NCBI GenBank assembly: GCA_022709755.1
Contig: JAKLIF010000006.1
Location: 131,517-195,516, forward strand
Reading direction: 5' to 3'
From: Elusimicrobiota bacterium
Lineage (GTDB): Bacteria > Elusimicrobiota > Elusimicrobia > FEN-1173 > JAKLIF01
DNA: 64,000 bases
Shown here: piece by piece, positions 8,254-16,640 of the stretch
How the letters are laid out: each line of letters opens with the position of its first letter
Numbering within the stretch: the stretch's first letter is position 1
Program-made: the position numbers and the translations under genes
Notes under the pieces: model-generated
Told to the model about the DNA's origin: nothing
The model's database searches: none
The model's input: only the letters and a program-made list of their open reading frames with translations

Positions 8254-9165
8254 TTACTCGACGTAACCTTTCTCGTCTTGGCGGGAAGAGGAGTAGCGAA
8301 GCTGGTAAAAAAGGATTCCTCCCAACGCGAGCGCCATGCCGATGATTTGCGGAATACCGAACGGTTCCGCAAAAAAGATGACCCCCCACCCCATCGCCAA
8401 GACGGGCTGAAGCATCAGGAGCAAACTTCCCTCATGGGCAGGGATGTTGGTGATGTTTGACGTGATGAGCGACCACCCGACGGCCTGCGCGCCCAGACCG
8501 GTCAACGCCATCCAAAAGTGACTGTGGAAATCCCAACCGGAATAACTGTGACGGTCAAAGATTGCGTTCCAAGCCGCGACGGTCACGGCGGAGAAAATGA
8601 AGATCAACGCGAGCGATAGATGACGAGGGAATTTCGCTCCAGCCCTCATTTGGCCGACCCGCTGGCAGATGAGCATTCCGGCGTATGTGAGTCCCACCGA
8701 AATCCCGAGCAGGTATCCGATGGGACGGGACACATTCCCCGTTGTCTGTGGCAGGAGAAGATAGAGTCCGGAAAAGATCACTACAACGCAGGCGTAAAAA
8801 ACGGCGGGGATGGGTTCGCGAAATATCAGCGCGGCGAAAAGAGTCATGAAGATGATCTGGGAGTTACCCAGGAACGTCGCGGGTCCCGCGCCGATATACA
8901 CGATCGCCTTATGCCAAAGGGCGAAGTCAATTCCCAGAAAAATCCCTGCTCCCATGGATGGCACGACCCAGCGGAAGTTGTCGAAACCGAATTCGTTCCG
9001 ATGGAGTGTCAGAGTCAGGAGGGCGACGAATATTGCCGAATACAGGGAACGATAAAAGGCCCCCATCGTGGGAGTGAAAGACACGGCCTTCACGACCAGC
9101 GGCGAAAAGCTGATCAGCACAACCCCGATCAGCATGTTGAGTTCGTTCTTTAGTTTAGTGGACAT
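8254..9165 (-). CDS. EamA/DMT-superfamily transporter (drug/metabolite exporter-like)
   Basis: This is a 303-aa inner-membrane protein with about ten hydrophobic segments arranged as two EamA repeats. The first runs over residues 10-135 (LIGVVLISFSPLVVKAV, then FREPIPAVFYACVVVIFSG) and the second over about 150-290 (IGYLLGISVGLTYAGMLICQ, then FFAEPFGIPQIIGMALALGG). The paired REP/AEP-(I/F)-P motif at the end of each repeat is typical of the family. The substrate cannot be read from sequence; members move amino acids, metabolites or drugs. It starts at an ATG (9165). It is the most upstream of the left minus-strand genes and appears to end in its own terminator, so it may not be co-transcribed with hypF. 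Confidence 0.85.
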   Translation of the reverse strand: MSTKLKNELNMLIGVVLISFSPLVVKAVSFTPTMGAFYRSLYSAIFVALLTLTLHRNEFGFDNFRWVVPSMGAGIFLGIDFALWHKAIVYIGAGPATFLGNSQIIFMTLFAALIFREPIPAVFYACVVVIFSGLYLLLPQTTGNVSRPIGYLLGISVGLTYAGMLICQRVGQMRAGAKFPRHLSLALIFIFSAVTVAAWNAIFDRHSYSGWDFHSHFWMALTGLGAQAVGWSLITSNITNIPAHEGSLLLMLQPVLAMGWGVIFFAEPFGIPQIIGMALALGGILFYQLRYSSSRQDEKGYVE

Positions 9166-9242
9166 GATTTAATCTCTAGATTCAACCGACGATTACCGGA
9201 GTGGAACCCAAAAATACTTTAACTCCCAATGCCATGTATTTC

Positions 9243-9303
9243 AAAAAAACATCCCTCTCCGTCGAAGCCCCGTTTTCTTTCGCGGCCTCTGCAAAGAGGG
9301 ATG
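9243..9303 (-). terminator. Intrinsic terminator downstream of tRNA-Gly
   Basis: On the minus strand CATCCCTCT (from 9303) pairs perfectly with AGAGGGATG (ending 9250) and is followed directly by seven T (9243-9249). A small CCTCT-TTGC-AGAGG hairpin can form inside it. It sits just after the tRNA-Gly 3' end and before the EamA gene. Confidence 0.65.
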
Positions 9304-9308
9304 CAGAT

Positions 9309-9382
9309 TGGAGCGGGTGATGGGAATCGAACCCACGTCTGAAGCTTGGGAAGCTTCCATTCTACCATTGAACTACACCCGC
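9309..9382 (-). tRNA. tRNA-Gly (anticodon CCC)
   Basis: The minus strand folds into a full cloverleaf. The acceptor GCGGGTG pairs with CACCCGC, followed by discriminator T and an encoded CCA (9309-9311). The anticodon arm is GAAGC-TTCCCAA-GCTTC, giving anticodon CCC. The T arm is GTGGG-TTCGATT-CCCAT. CCC reads the GGG glycine codon. Confidence 0.95.
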
Positions 9383-9393
9383 AAGGTAACGTC

Positions 9394-9600
9394 CATTTGT
9401 AGCGTGCGGGTAGTCCTTGCGATTTGAGCAAGGGCACCCGGCTTTTCAGAAAAGAACCATTTGTAGCGTGCGGGTAGTCCTTGCGATTTGAGCAAGGGCA
9501 CCCGGCTTTTCAGAAAAGAACCATTTGTAGCGTGCGGGTAGTCCTTGCGATTTGAGCAAGGGCACCCGGTTTTTCTGAAAAGAACCATTTGTAACGTGCT
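9394..9600. repeat. 64-bp tandem repeat, 3.2 copies, with internal palindromes
   Basis: Units start at 9394, 9458 and 9522, with a partial fourth at 9586, so the period is exactly 64 bp. The first two full units are essentially identical; the third has small changes near its end (TTTTTCTGAAAAG for CTTTTCAGAAAAG). Each unit holds a GC-rich inverted repeat (GGGT..CCTTGC, GATTTGA, GCAAGG..ACCC) and a second small palindrome (CTTTTCAGAAAAG). There is no coding sense; the frames across it are repeat artefacts. It lies directly upstream of tRNA-Gly. The remaining bases to 9762 hold only an AT-rich stretch (9640-9695) that may carry the promoter of the following gene cluster. Confidence 0.9.
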
Positions 9601-9762
9601 GCTGCTTTCGCCATCGCAACTCGGCGACTGCTCCGAATGTTTTTTACTCTACAACATAATAAAACATGGGTCAATAATGGGAATTTTAAGATGAATATTA
9701 CGAGGATATCGTCCTTTAGCGCGATTGCCAAACGTCTGTGTGAATGCTATTTTTTTAACGAT

Positions 9763-10665
9763 ATGAACGTCGAAAACAACGATCTCCATCGTTTGACCGA
9801 TGAGAAGTTCTGGGACCGGTTCTGGTCTCAGACCATCTATGGGAAGAATAAGGACCAGGTGAAAGGGTCCCGCATGAAAAATGCGGTTAAAAATCTGCTC
9901 CATCGCCTCCTCGGCGAACGCGTCTGGGACCGGACCCGGAACTACAGTGAATATGTCCTCTGGGAACGCTTGTTTCCTCGATTCCTCCCCCCCTTCAAAG
10001 GCAAAAAGATATTGGAAATCGGCAGCGCTCCCGGCGTGAACCTGGTCCGATTCCATCGGGATTTCGGTTTGGACGTCTACGGAGTGGAATATACCGCCGC
10101 CGGGACCGAGATCAATAGAAGGGTCTTCCGGGAGAATGGACTTCCCCCCGATCATGTCGTCCAGGCCGATCTGTTCTCCCCGGACTATCAGAAGATGAAC
10201 CGGGAGGGTTTCGATATCGTTTTCTCGGCCGGGTTGCTGGAACATTTTCAGAATACGTCTCCCGTCATCGATGCTCATTTGTCCCTTCTGAAAAAGAACG
10301 GTCTTTTGGTCGTCGTCATTCCGAATTTCACCGGGATATATCACGCGTGGGCGCGCCTCTTCAATCGGGGTCTCCTCGATTCCCATAATCTGTCCATCAT
10401 GAAGTCGGACCGGTTCCGGCAACTGTTCGACCGGATGGATTTACATCCGCTGTATTGCGGCTATTACGGTTCGTTCGATTTCTCCCTCTTCGGGCTCTCC
10501 TCCGATTCGCGGTTCCGTGTCGTGACGACGTTGTTCAATGCGCTCCAACGGGTGGTCAACCTGGCGTGCCGGTCGTTCTTCCCGAACGGCGGGATTGCCG
10601 GCGGGTGGGTCAGTCCCTTCCTCATCTATGTCGGTGAACGAACCGGCGCGGGGAACAAAACATGA
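9763..10665 (+). CDS. Class I SAM-dependent methyltransferase (glycan cluster)
   Basis: Predicted to transfer a methyl group from S-adenosylmethionine; in this setting a sugar or lipid-linked glycan is the likely acceptor. Motif I is ILEIGSAPGVNLVRF (about residue 85), then DVYGVEYT with the acidic ribose contact, and FDIVFSAGLLEHF with the LLEHF motif of the Methyltransf_11/23-like group. The start is uncertain. ATG at 9763 gives the compact TDEKFWDRFW-type N-terminus usual for such proteins; the frame is open up to 9637 with further ATGs (9691), and none has a strong ribosome site. Its stop overlaps the next ATG (ATGA at 10662-10665), so the two genes are translationally coupled. Confidence 0.8.
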   Translation: MNVENNDLHRLTDEKFWDRFWSQTIYGKNKDQVKGSRMKNAVKNLLHRLLGERVWDRTRNYSEYVLWERLFPRFLPPFKGKKILEIGSAPGVNLVRFHRDFGLDVYGVEYTAAGTEINRRVFRENGLPPDHVVQADLFSPDYQKMNREGFDIVFSAGLLEHFQNTSPVIDAHLSLLKKNGLLVVVIPNFTGIYHAWARLFNRGLLDSHNLSIMKSDRFRQLFDRMDLHPLYCGYYGSFDFSLFGLSSDSRFRVVTTLFNALQRVVNLACRSFFPNGGIAGGWVSPFLIYVGERTGAGNKT

Positions 10666-11882
10666 GAAAGATCCTCTACTACACCGATACGAACGGGATC
10701 GGCGGCGGTGAACGGTATCTTGTGGACCTGATCCGCGAATCGGATCGCCGCGGATATGATGTGACCGTCCTGTGCAACGACCGCCCGGACCTTTTGGAGT
10801 ATTTCCGAAGGACCGTGTCGGACGCCTGCCGGGTGCGCGTCGTTTCCCCTTTCAGTCTGACCAGGAACAGGTTGGTCCAATCCGGACTGACCGTCAATCG
10901 GGAGTCCAGGAACCGCTTCTCATTTTTGAAGGTCCCGGGGATGTTCGTCTATCATGCGATATTGCTCTGGACCGCTTTCCGGTTGTTCTTCCTCTTCAGG
11001 TCCATGAGACCGGACATCCTTCACATCAACGCGGGGGGCTATCCGGCGGCCGAGAGTCTGCGGTCGGCCGCGTTGGCGGGCCGTTGGGCCGGCATTCCTC
11101 GCCGATACATGACGGTGCACGGGATGGCCGACGCGCCCGTGGGACTTCCTTTTCTGGAAAGGGTCGTCGACCGCGCCGTCGAGAAGGCGCTGGATCTGGT
11201 CATCGCTGTTTCCAGAGGATCTTTGGAATCGTTGATCCGGGTCCGCGGATATCGATCCTCGAAATTGAAACTGATCAACAACGGGATCGAAGAGAGCCCC
11301 GTTTTCCTGGGTCGGGACGAGTTTTGCCGCCACATCGGCGCCGACCCCTCTCTCCCCATCGTCGGCTACATCGGGAGATTCCTCGCCATCAAGGGCGTCG
11401 ACGTCCTTGTGTCGGCGTTCTCGGACGTGAACCGCGCCGTTCCCGAGACACAACTGATCCTGGTCGGCGAAGGCCCACTCGAGGAGTCGATGCGGGACAA
11501 ACTGCGCTCCTTGGGGATCGAGAAGAAGGTTTTTTTTCTGGGGTATCAGCCGCAGGCGAGGAAATTCATGAAGGCGTTCGATGTGTTGGTCGTGCCCTCC
11601 TCGGGACATGACAACTTTCCTTACGTCGTTCTGGAGGCCATGGAGGCCGCCTGTCCGATCGTGGCCACGAATGCCGGCGGCACGGCGGAACAGATCGTGA
11701 ATGAGGAGTCCGGCCTGCTGATCCCCCCGGCCGCTCCCGATGTCATGGCGTCGGCGATCGTCCGGTTGATCCGGAATCGCCCGGAAGCGGAACGGTTGGG
11801 CCAAAAGGCCCGCCTCCGGATGAAGGAATTGTTCCGCATCGAGAGAATGCTCGACTCCACGATAGGACTCTATGAGTTCTGA
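10662..11882 (+). CDS. Glycosyltransferase family 4 (GT-B fold)
   Basis: A 406-aa retaining glycosyltransferase, expected at the cytoplasmic face of the inner membrane, adding a nucleotide-activated sugar to a growing glycan. The N-terminal lobe has the glycine-rich IGGGERYLVDL. The C-terminal lobe has the GT4 signatures VGYIGRFLAIKGVDVLV, QLILVGEGPLEESM, VFFLGYQPQ, and the EX7E-like PYVVLEAMEAACPIVATNAGG. Residues of about 85-110 are hydrophobic and may form a membrane-contact segment. It starts within the stop of the methyltransferase gene and overlaps the next gene by 11 bp, so it belongs to one polycistronic unit. Donor and acceptor cannot be deduced. Confidence 0.9.
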   Translation: MRKILYYTDTNGIGGGERYLVDLIRESDRRGYDVTVLCNDRPDLLEYFRRTVSDACRVRVVSPFSLTRNRLVQSGLTVNRESRNRFSFLKVPGMFVYHAILLWTAFRLFFLFRSMRPDILHINAGGYPAAESLRSAALAGRWAGIPRRYMTVHGMADAPVGLPFLERVVDRAVEKALDLVIAVSRGSLESLIRVRGYRSSKLKLINNGIEESPVFLGRDEFCRHIGADPSLPIVGYIGRFLAIKGVDVLVSAFSDVNRAVPETQLILVGEGPLEESMRDKLRSLGIEKKVFFLGYQPQARKFMKAFDVLVVPSSGHDNFPYVVLEAMEAACPIVATNAGGTAEQIVNEESGLLIPPAAPDVMASAIVRLIRNRPEAERLGQKARLRMKELFRIERMLDSTIGLYEF

Positions 11883-13224
11883 CGTCGCCTCCCCGTCCCT
11901 CCTTCGGAAGAGAGGATGGGTGCTCTTCTCCGTCGCTTTGCTCACCCGATTGCTTCTGCTCATGGCGTTCAACGGTCAATGGGCCGTCTTGGGGCCTTTC
12001 GCGACGGGCACGGTGGCCGCGGGGATGTCGGGTGAGCCGGATGACGTCGTCTTGGCCCGGAACCTGGTGCGGGAACATCGCTATGTGATCGGATATTCCG
12101 TCGACGCCAACCCGACCCCCGAGCTCCGGAAAACGGCGTTTTGGTCTCCGGGAACGCCGGTTTTTTACGCCGCAGTCCAGTGGCTTTTTCCGGAGAAGGC
12201 CTCCCTCGTCATCCAACTCATCCAATCGCTTTTTTTGAGCGTGGCGTTCGTCTTGTTTGCCGTTTTCTTTGAAAGCTGGTTCGGCCCGTCGACCGCCCTG
12301 GTATCCTATGGATTCATGGTCCTCAGCCCGTTCTTGGGTGTAGCTCATCTCACGTTCAATAATACGGCGGCCACCGTCTTTCTGGCCGCGATGTTCTTCT
12401 TCCTGTTCGACCGCTGGCTCCGGAATGCCCGTCCGGTCGATGCCGTGTGCGTCGGTTCTGTGTTTGGGGTCCTCCTGCTCTTCAATGCATCTTACGTCTC
12501 TTTCGTCATCGGTTTTCCGTTGTTCCTATGGGTGCGCGGGAGATCTTATTGGAAACAGGTGGCGCTCGCGGCGGGGGTCCTGACGATCGTCCTTCTCCCG
12601 TGGACGGTCCGCAACTATGCCGTTTTTCAGAGGTTCATCCCCCTCCGGTCGGCGTATCAATCGGTCTTCTGGGTCGGGAACAATCCTTTGTCGAACGGTT
12701 ATTGCCGCTTGCCGGACGGACAGCGGATCTTGCCGGATGCGGGATTGGAACGCCGGATGGAAGGGATGAACGAGGTTCAGCGAGGAGACTTTTTGTTCAG
12801 GGATGCCATCGGTTTCATCAGGGAGAATCCGGGCGCGTTCATTTCCCTTCGGGTGAAGACATGGTTTTATTTCTGGACCACATACGGTTATTGGAACTCC
12901 CCCCGACTTTCCATGCCCAGGAAAGCCCTCTGGGGAGTGACGCTGCTGATGATCGCCCTGTCTCTGTGCGGAGGCGTCTTGGCGTTGATCCGGAACCGGT
13001 CGGCGCAGACGGTTTTCATCGTGTCGGGGATGGTCTTGTTCGGCCTGTCCTACGCGCTGTGCCATGCCGACGTGTATGAACGATATCGCTTGAGCTTGGA
13101 TCCCCTCCTGCTCGGTTTTGCAGCCTACGCGCTGACTGTGTTCTCAGGGGAAGGACGATGGAAGAAACTGTCGGACATGATCGGCCGGTCGGCACCGGCC
13201 CGGGAGGATTCGAGTGGAAGATAA
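11872..13224 (+). CDS. Multi-pass membrane glycosyltransferase, GT-C/GT39-like
   Basis: A 450-aa polytopic inner-membrane protein with roughly nine or ten hydrophobic helices. The layout resembles ArnT/PMT-type (GT39/GT83) enzymes, which transfer sugars from polyprenyl-phosphate carriers on the periplasmic side. The first helix (VLFSVALLTRLLLLM) is followed by a loop with EPDDVVLARNL, where GT-C enzymes carry acidic catalytic residues. The LPWTVRNYAVFQRFIPLRS segment (about 240) is a frequent mark of this superfamily. A soluble stretch at about 260-320 contains WVGNNPLSNGYCR. Overlaps of about 11 bp with both neighbours place it in the same operon. Alternative: an oligosaccharide flippase or polymerase-like protein, which I think less likely. 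Confidence 0.7.
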   Translation: MSSDVASPSLLRKRGWVLFSVALLTRLLLLMAFNGQWAVLGPFATGTVAAGMSGEPDDVVLARNLVREHRYVIGYSVDANPTPELRKTAFWSPGTPVFYAAVQWLFPEKASLVIQLIQSLFLSVAFVLFAVFFESWFGPSTALVSYGFMVLSPFLGVAHLTFNNTAATVFLAAMFFFLFDRWLRNARPVDAVCVGSVFGVLLLFNASYVSFVIGFPLFLWVRGRSYWKQVALAAGVLTIVLLPWTVRNYAVFQRFIPLRSAYQSVFWVGNNPLSNGYCRLPDGQRILPDAGLERRMEGMNEVQRGDFLFRDAIGFIRENPGAFISLRVKTWFYFWTTYGYWNSPRLSMPRKALWGVTLLMIALSLCGGVLALIRNRSAQTVFIVSGMVLFGLSYALCHADVYERYRLSLDPLLLGFAAYALTVFSGEGRWKKLSDMIGRSAPAREDSSGR

Positions 13225-14230
13225 TAAGAAAGTCATATTTTCCGTCGTGATGCCGGTCTATAACGCCGAACGGTATCTCCAGGATTCGCTCCAAAGCGTT
13301 TTAGACCAGACCCGTCCCGCCGACGAGATCATCGTCGTCGATAACGGTTCCACGGACAGGAGCACGGGGATCCTGCGGGGATACGGCGACCGGATCCGGT
13401 TCATCCGGATAGAGAAGAACGCGGGAGTGAGCGCGGCGCGCAATCTGGGTATCAAGGAATCCCGGGGGACGCACGTGGCTTTCATCGACGCCGATGACCG
13501 TTGGTTCCCGGATAAATTGGCCGTCTATGAACAGAAGATCATGGAACATCCCTCGGCCGCCTTGTTCTTTTCGGACGCGTTCTCCATCTCGGAGGAGGGC
13601 GACACGCGGTCGTTGATCTGTTGCCGGCCCCCCGACGGACGGCTCTTCGAGACCTTGCTCGTCAGGAACCGCGTGGTGACGTCCTCGGCGGTGATCCGGC
13701 GGTCCATCGTTCCCGAGGTCGGCATGTTCCGGGAGGATTTCCTGTGCCGAGCCGGAGTGGAGGATTGGGAGTTCTATATCCGCATCACGCATGTTTTTCC
13801 CGCTCTGCACATTGGACAGTTTTTGACGGAATACCGGGTCTATCCCACCAGCGCCATCCAGAACAATAAACGGGACCTCCTTGAACAAGATGCCCTCCGC
13901 GTGATCGATCTTCATACCTCCTCACCGGACAGTTCCCTCCCCGTGCGCGCGGCCGCCATCGCTTCTGTCTATCATGCCAGCGGGGTGCGCCATATGGCCT
14001 ACGTGGATCTGGAAGGGGCCCGTCAACGGTTCGTCAAGTGTTTCGCGGATCCCGCGTTGTTCAGATCGAGCTTGTTGATGTGGTTGTCGACGTGGGGCGG
14101 TCCGCTGTTCGTGAAGTCGTTGTTGAAGGTTCGGGCGAGGATACAACAAAAGAAGGCATTGGCCGTGGTTCAAAGGGGCCGGGAAAACAGCATTTCAGAA
14201 GACCGATTTTTTGTCGCGGATAACCGGTAG
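13214..14230 (+). CDS. Glycosyltransferase family 2 (GT-A fold)
   Basis: A 338-aa inverting glycosyltransferase. The N-terminus has the classic FSVVMPVYNAERYL, EIIVVDNGSTDRS and NAGVSAARNLGI blocks and the DXD-like metal site in HVAFIDADDRWFPDKL. The acceptor side shows VEDWEFYIRIT, equivalent to the ED motif with its catalytic acid. It starts with GTG at 13214, preceded by GGGAGG at good spacing, and overlaps the preceding gene by 11 bp. It is the last gene of the plus-strand glycan unit. Confidence 0.92.
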   Translation: MEDNKKVIFSVVMPVYNAERYLQDSLQSVLDQTRPADEIIVVDNGSTDRSTGILRGYGDRIRFIRIEKNAGVSAARNLGIKESRGTHVAFIDADDRWFPDKLAVYEQKIMEHPSAALFFSDAFSISEEGDTRSLICCRPPDGRLFETLLVRNRVVTSSAVIRRSIVPEVGMFREDFLCRAGVEDWEFYIRITHVFPALHIGQFLTEYRVYPTSAIQNNKRDLLEQDALRVIDLHTSSPDSSLPVRAAAIASVYHASGVRHMAYVDLEGARQRFVKCFADPALFRSSLLMWLSTWGGPLFVKSLLKVRARIQQKKALAVVQRGRENSISEDRFFVADNR

Positions 14231-14261
14231 AATTCAGTCCTTCCCCATACGTGTTCCACCC

Positions 14262-14280
14262 GGACGGGCGCACCCCGTCC
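14262..14280. terminator. Possible stem-loop between convergent glycan genes
   Basis: GGACGGG (14262-14268) and CCCGTCC (14274-14280) form a perfect 7-bp GC-rich stem with a 5-nt loop, placed between two converging gene sets (14230 and 14363). There is no T tract on either side, so it could act as a processing/stability hairpin or a weak bidirectional terminator. The rest of the 132-bp gap shows nothing clear. Confidence 0.35.
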
Positions 14281-14362
14281 CTGCACGTCGATCGATTCAT
14301 TCAACTGATGGATAGCCGGTGTCGGAGGAAAGGAGCCGGCGTTTGTCTCGCGAGGCCCCGGA

Positions 14363-15391
14363 TTATCTGACGCAGAGGAAATGCCAGTAGGGGATCCGGT
14401 CCGACACGGTCACTTCGGTGAACGTATCCCGCAGAGACAGTATCTCTTGACGGGTGACACGCTGTTCGATCCGGGTGAAAAACCGGTCGTAGACATCCTG
14501 TTCGATGCGTCCGAGGCTTTTGTCGTGGTAGAACTCGTAGAGCGGGATGTATTGGCTGAGTCCGAACGGACGGAGTATCTTTCCCAATAAGACCAACGGT
14601 TTGTAGATCAATAAGGCCCCTGAGACGGAAATGATCTTTCGGACAGCCGGATTCGAGATCTGACACAGGATGCGGCGTATCCCTGTGACTCCCCCCAATA
14701 TCCAGCGGAAATAGAAAGGCCTGTTGTCCAGGGCATAGTAAAGGAAGACCAGGGTCCGGGGTGAATACCTGCGGAGAGCCCGGGTCTCGTCGAGACAGTC
14801 GGTTGGAAGGTGATGCAGGACTCCCAAGGAGAAGAGCAGGTCGCAGAAGTCGTCGGTGAAGGGAAGTCTTTTCAGGTCGCCCATGAAGAAGAAAGCGTTC
14901 TTCGCATCGGCCATGTTTTTCCTGGCCACGAAAATGGCGTCTGAAAAATCGACAAGGAATAGTTCTTTGGCGATGTCTTTCAGGAAATGACTCCACCGTC
15001 CAATGCCGCAGCCTAGATCGCAGATACTCGAAGACCGGAGAGACGGAAGGTCTAAGAGGTCGAAATAGCGTTGAAATTCCTCCCGATGTTCCGGTAATAT
15101 CTTCCCGTAATGTTCCCACTCGGCGCCGAAGGTGGATTGGATGTCGCGGGCAAAGTCCGTGCCGTCCTTTTCTTCGCCGCGTTCCCCCCGGCGGAGCTGT
15201 CTTTTCACAAAGTCCGTGTATCGGGAGGGGTCGAGGAGGATGATGACGTCTTGGATGACGGGGTAAATCTTGTCGTCGATGTGGATTCGTCCCGGTGAGA
15301 ATGAGAGGGTGCGGGCGCCAAATAGTCTTTTCAGTCCATCCGATTTGTCCGCGTAATAATGTACGGGGGGTGTTCCACCGGGGTCAGTCAT
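14363..15391 (-). CDS. Class I SAM-dependent methyltransferase with Trm112-like N-terminus
   Basis: A 342-aa protein. Residues of about 10-55 resemble the short Trm112-type beta domain often found in front of sugar-cluster methyltransferases (LSFSPGRIHIDDKIYPV), but without the zinc cysteines. The SAM domain follows, with motif I SICDLGCGIGRWSHFL (about 125), ELFLVDFSDA, FMGDLKRLPFTDD and LLFSLGVLHHLP, the last being the Methyltransf_11 signature. The C-terminal third is more hydrophobic (ILLYKPLVLLGKIL-like stretch), suggesting membrane contact or a lipid-linked acceptor. The ATG overlaps the end of the upstream glycosyltransferase by 8 bp, so the two are coupled. Confidence 0.82.
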   Translation of the reverse strand: MTDPGGTPPVHYYADKSDGLKRLFGARTLSFSPGRIHIDDKIYPVIQDVIILLDPSRYTDFVKRQLRRGERGEEKDGTDFARDIQSTFGAEWEHYGKILPEHREEFQRYFDLLDLPSLRSSSICDLGCGIGRWSHFLKDIAKELFLVDFSDAIFVARKNMADAKNAFFFMGDLKRLPFTDDFCDLLFSLGVLHHLPTDCLDETRALRRYSPRTLVFLYYALDNRPFYFRWILGGVTGIRRILCQISNPAVRKIISVSGALLIYKPLVLLGKILRPFGLSQYIPLYEFYHDKSLGRIEQDVYDRFFTRIEQRVTRQEILSLRDTFTEVTVSDRIPYWHFLCVR

Positions 15392-16487
15392 GGCGGCCCA
15401 TGCAATCCTGGTAGAGCTTCTCCAGTTGGGAGATGTTCATCTTCATATCGAAGTGTCCTCGGACACGGGCCAACCCCTTTTTTCCCATGTCTTGCGCGCG
15501 GACCGGGTCGCTCAGGAGCGACGAGACCGCTTCTCCCAGCGCCTGGACATTTCCGGGAGGGACCAGCAGTCCCGTCTCTCCATCGGCCACCACTTCGGGG
15601 ATACCCCCCACGCGCGTCGCGACCACCGGGAGCGAGGACGACATGGCCTCCAGAAGAGAGATCCCGAAGCCCTCCCACAGGGAAGGAAGGACGAAGATAT
15701 CGAAGGCCGCGAGATGGCTTTTCACGTCGGATTGTTCCCCCAGGAACCGGACGGATTTCTGCAAGCCGAGTTGTCTGGTGAGTATTTCCAGATCCAGGGC
15801 CGCCGCCCCGTCGCCAACGATGACCAGTTGGGCTGACGGATGGGTATTCAAGACACCCGGCCAGGCCCGGATCAATACGGCCACCCCCTTCTTGGGTTCG
15901 TCCAGCCGTCCGAGATATCCGACCACCGGACCGGTTTTCTGAAATGGCGGTTTTGCCGCTGGCGCCCCGTTGCCGGAGTCGACATCGAGCCGGATGGCGT
16001 TGTGGATCACCCGGACCCTGTCGGATTGCGCGGGACATCGGAGGGCGATGCGTTGCGCAACGGCGTCGGAGATCGCCACGATCCGGTCGCTCTTCCCGAC
16101 GAAGAGTTTTTCCATCGCCCGGTCGAACCATCTCATCGATTCGCCGGTGTCATGGTCGTGCCAGATCAGTTTGTTCCGCCCTTTCAGGGAGGCCGCCAGG
16201 GAGTTCGCCCAGATGAGATGGCTGTGGACGATGTCGAAGGAGTGGTCTTTGAAGAATCTGTTCGCGGCGGGGATCACGGAGAGGTCCAGACAGTTCCGTC
16301 CGTTCAGGAATGTGACCGGGATGCGGTTTTTTTCAAGGAGATCGGCTCTGAAATCCCGCTTTTTGAGGACCAGCACATGGACATCGAAGAGGGCCGGGTT
16401 CAGACTGATGGCCATCTCGGTCACCAGCCGTTCGGTCCCCCCCGCCCCCAAGCCGACCGTCAGGTGTGCGATCTTGATCTTAGGCAT
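15384..16487 (-). CDS. Glycosyltransferase family 4
   Basis: A GT-B fold retaining glycosyltransferase, about 367 aa. The N-terminal lobe has IAHLTVGLGAGGTERLV and HSFDIVHSHLIWANSLA. The C-terminal lobe has VVGYLGRLDEPKKGVAVLI, QLVIVGDGAAALDLE, VRFLGEQSDV and the EX7E motif in PSLWEGFGISLLEAMSSSLP, then VATRVGGIPEVV. I chose the ATG at 16487 (MPKIKIAHL) over an upstream TTG in frame; neither has a strong ribosome site. It overlaps the following methyltransferase by 8 bp. Its role is presumably in the same envelope-glycan pathway as the converging plus-strand genes. Confidence 0.92.
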   Translation of the reverse strand: MPKIKIAHLTVGLGAGGTERLVTEMAISLNPALFDVHVLVLKKRDFRADLLEKNRIPVTFLNGRNCLDLSVIPAANRFFKDHSFDIVHSHLIWANSLAASLKGRNKLIWHDHDTGESMRWFDRAMEKLFVGKSDRIVAISDAVAQRIALRCPAQSDRVRVIHNAIRLDVDSGNGAPAAKPPFQKTGPVVGYLGRLDEPKKGVAVLIRAWPGVLNTHPSAQLVIVGDGAAALDLEILTRQLGLQKSVRFLGEQSDVKSHLAAFDIFVLPSLWEGFGISLLEAMSSSLPVVATRVGGIPEVVADGETGLLVPPGNVQALGEAVSSLLSDPVRAQDMGKKGLARVRGHFDMKMNISQLEKLYQDCMGRHD

Positions 16488-16564
16488 GGTCGACAACAGG
16501 GGAAGGAAGAGTCGCCGTCTTCTTCAGGCGGTTCGCCGATCGATACGCGGTTTTCATCGGAAAA

Positions 16565-16593
16565 ATTATATGACAATGGGTTGTGAAAGTCCA
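16565..16593 (-). promoter_or_regulatory. Putative sigma-70-type promoter for the GT4/methyltransferase pair
   Basis: Minus-strand TGGACT (16588-16593), a 17-bp spacer, then TATAAT (16565-16570). The -10 box is perfect, the -35 box poor. It lies about 75 bp upstream of the glycosyltransferase start. The 16494-16640 gap holds nothing else I can identify. Confidence 0.45.
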
Positions 16594-16640
16594 TTCAGAC
16601 CATTTCGAAGAGTGGAAAGACGGAGGGGTGAGACGGCCGA

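Noticed and set aside
9394-9600. CRISPR array
   Set aside because: The units are contiguous 64-bp repeats with no unique spacers between them, and no cas genes are present.
9219-9731. Short minus-strand ORFs across the tRNA and 64-bp repeats
   Set aside because: Their similar peptides simply translate the tandem repeat and the tRNA gene. There is no ribosome site and no coding bias.
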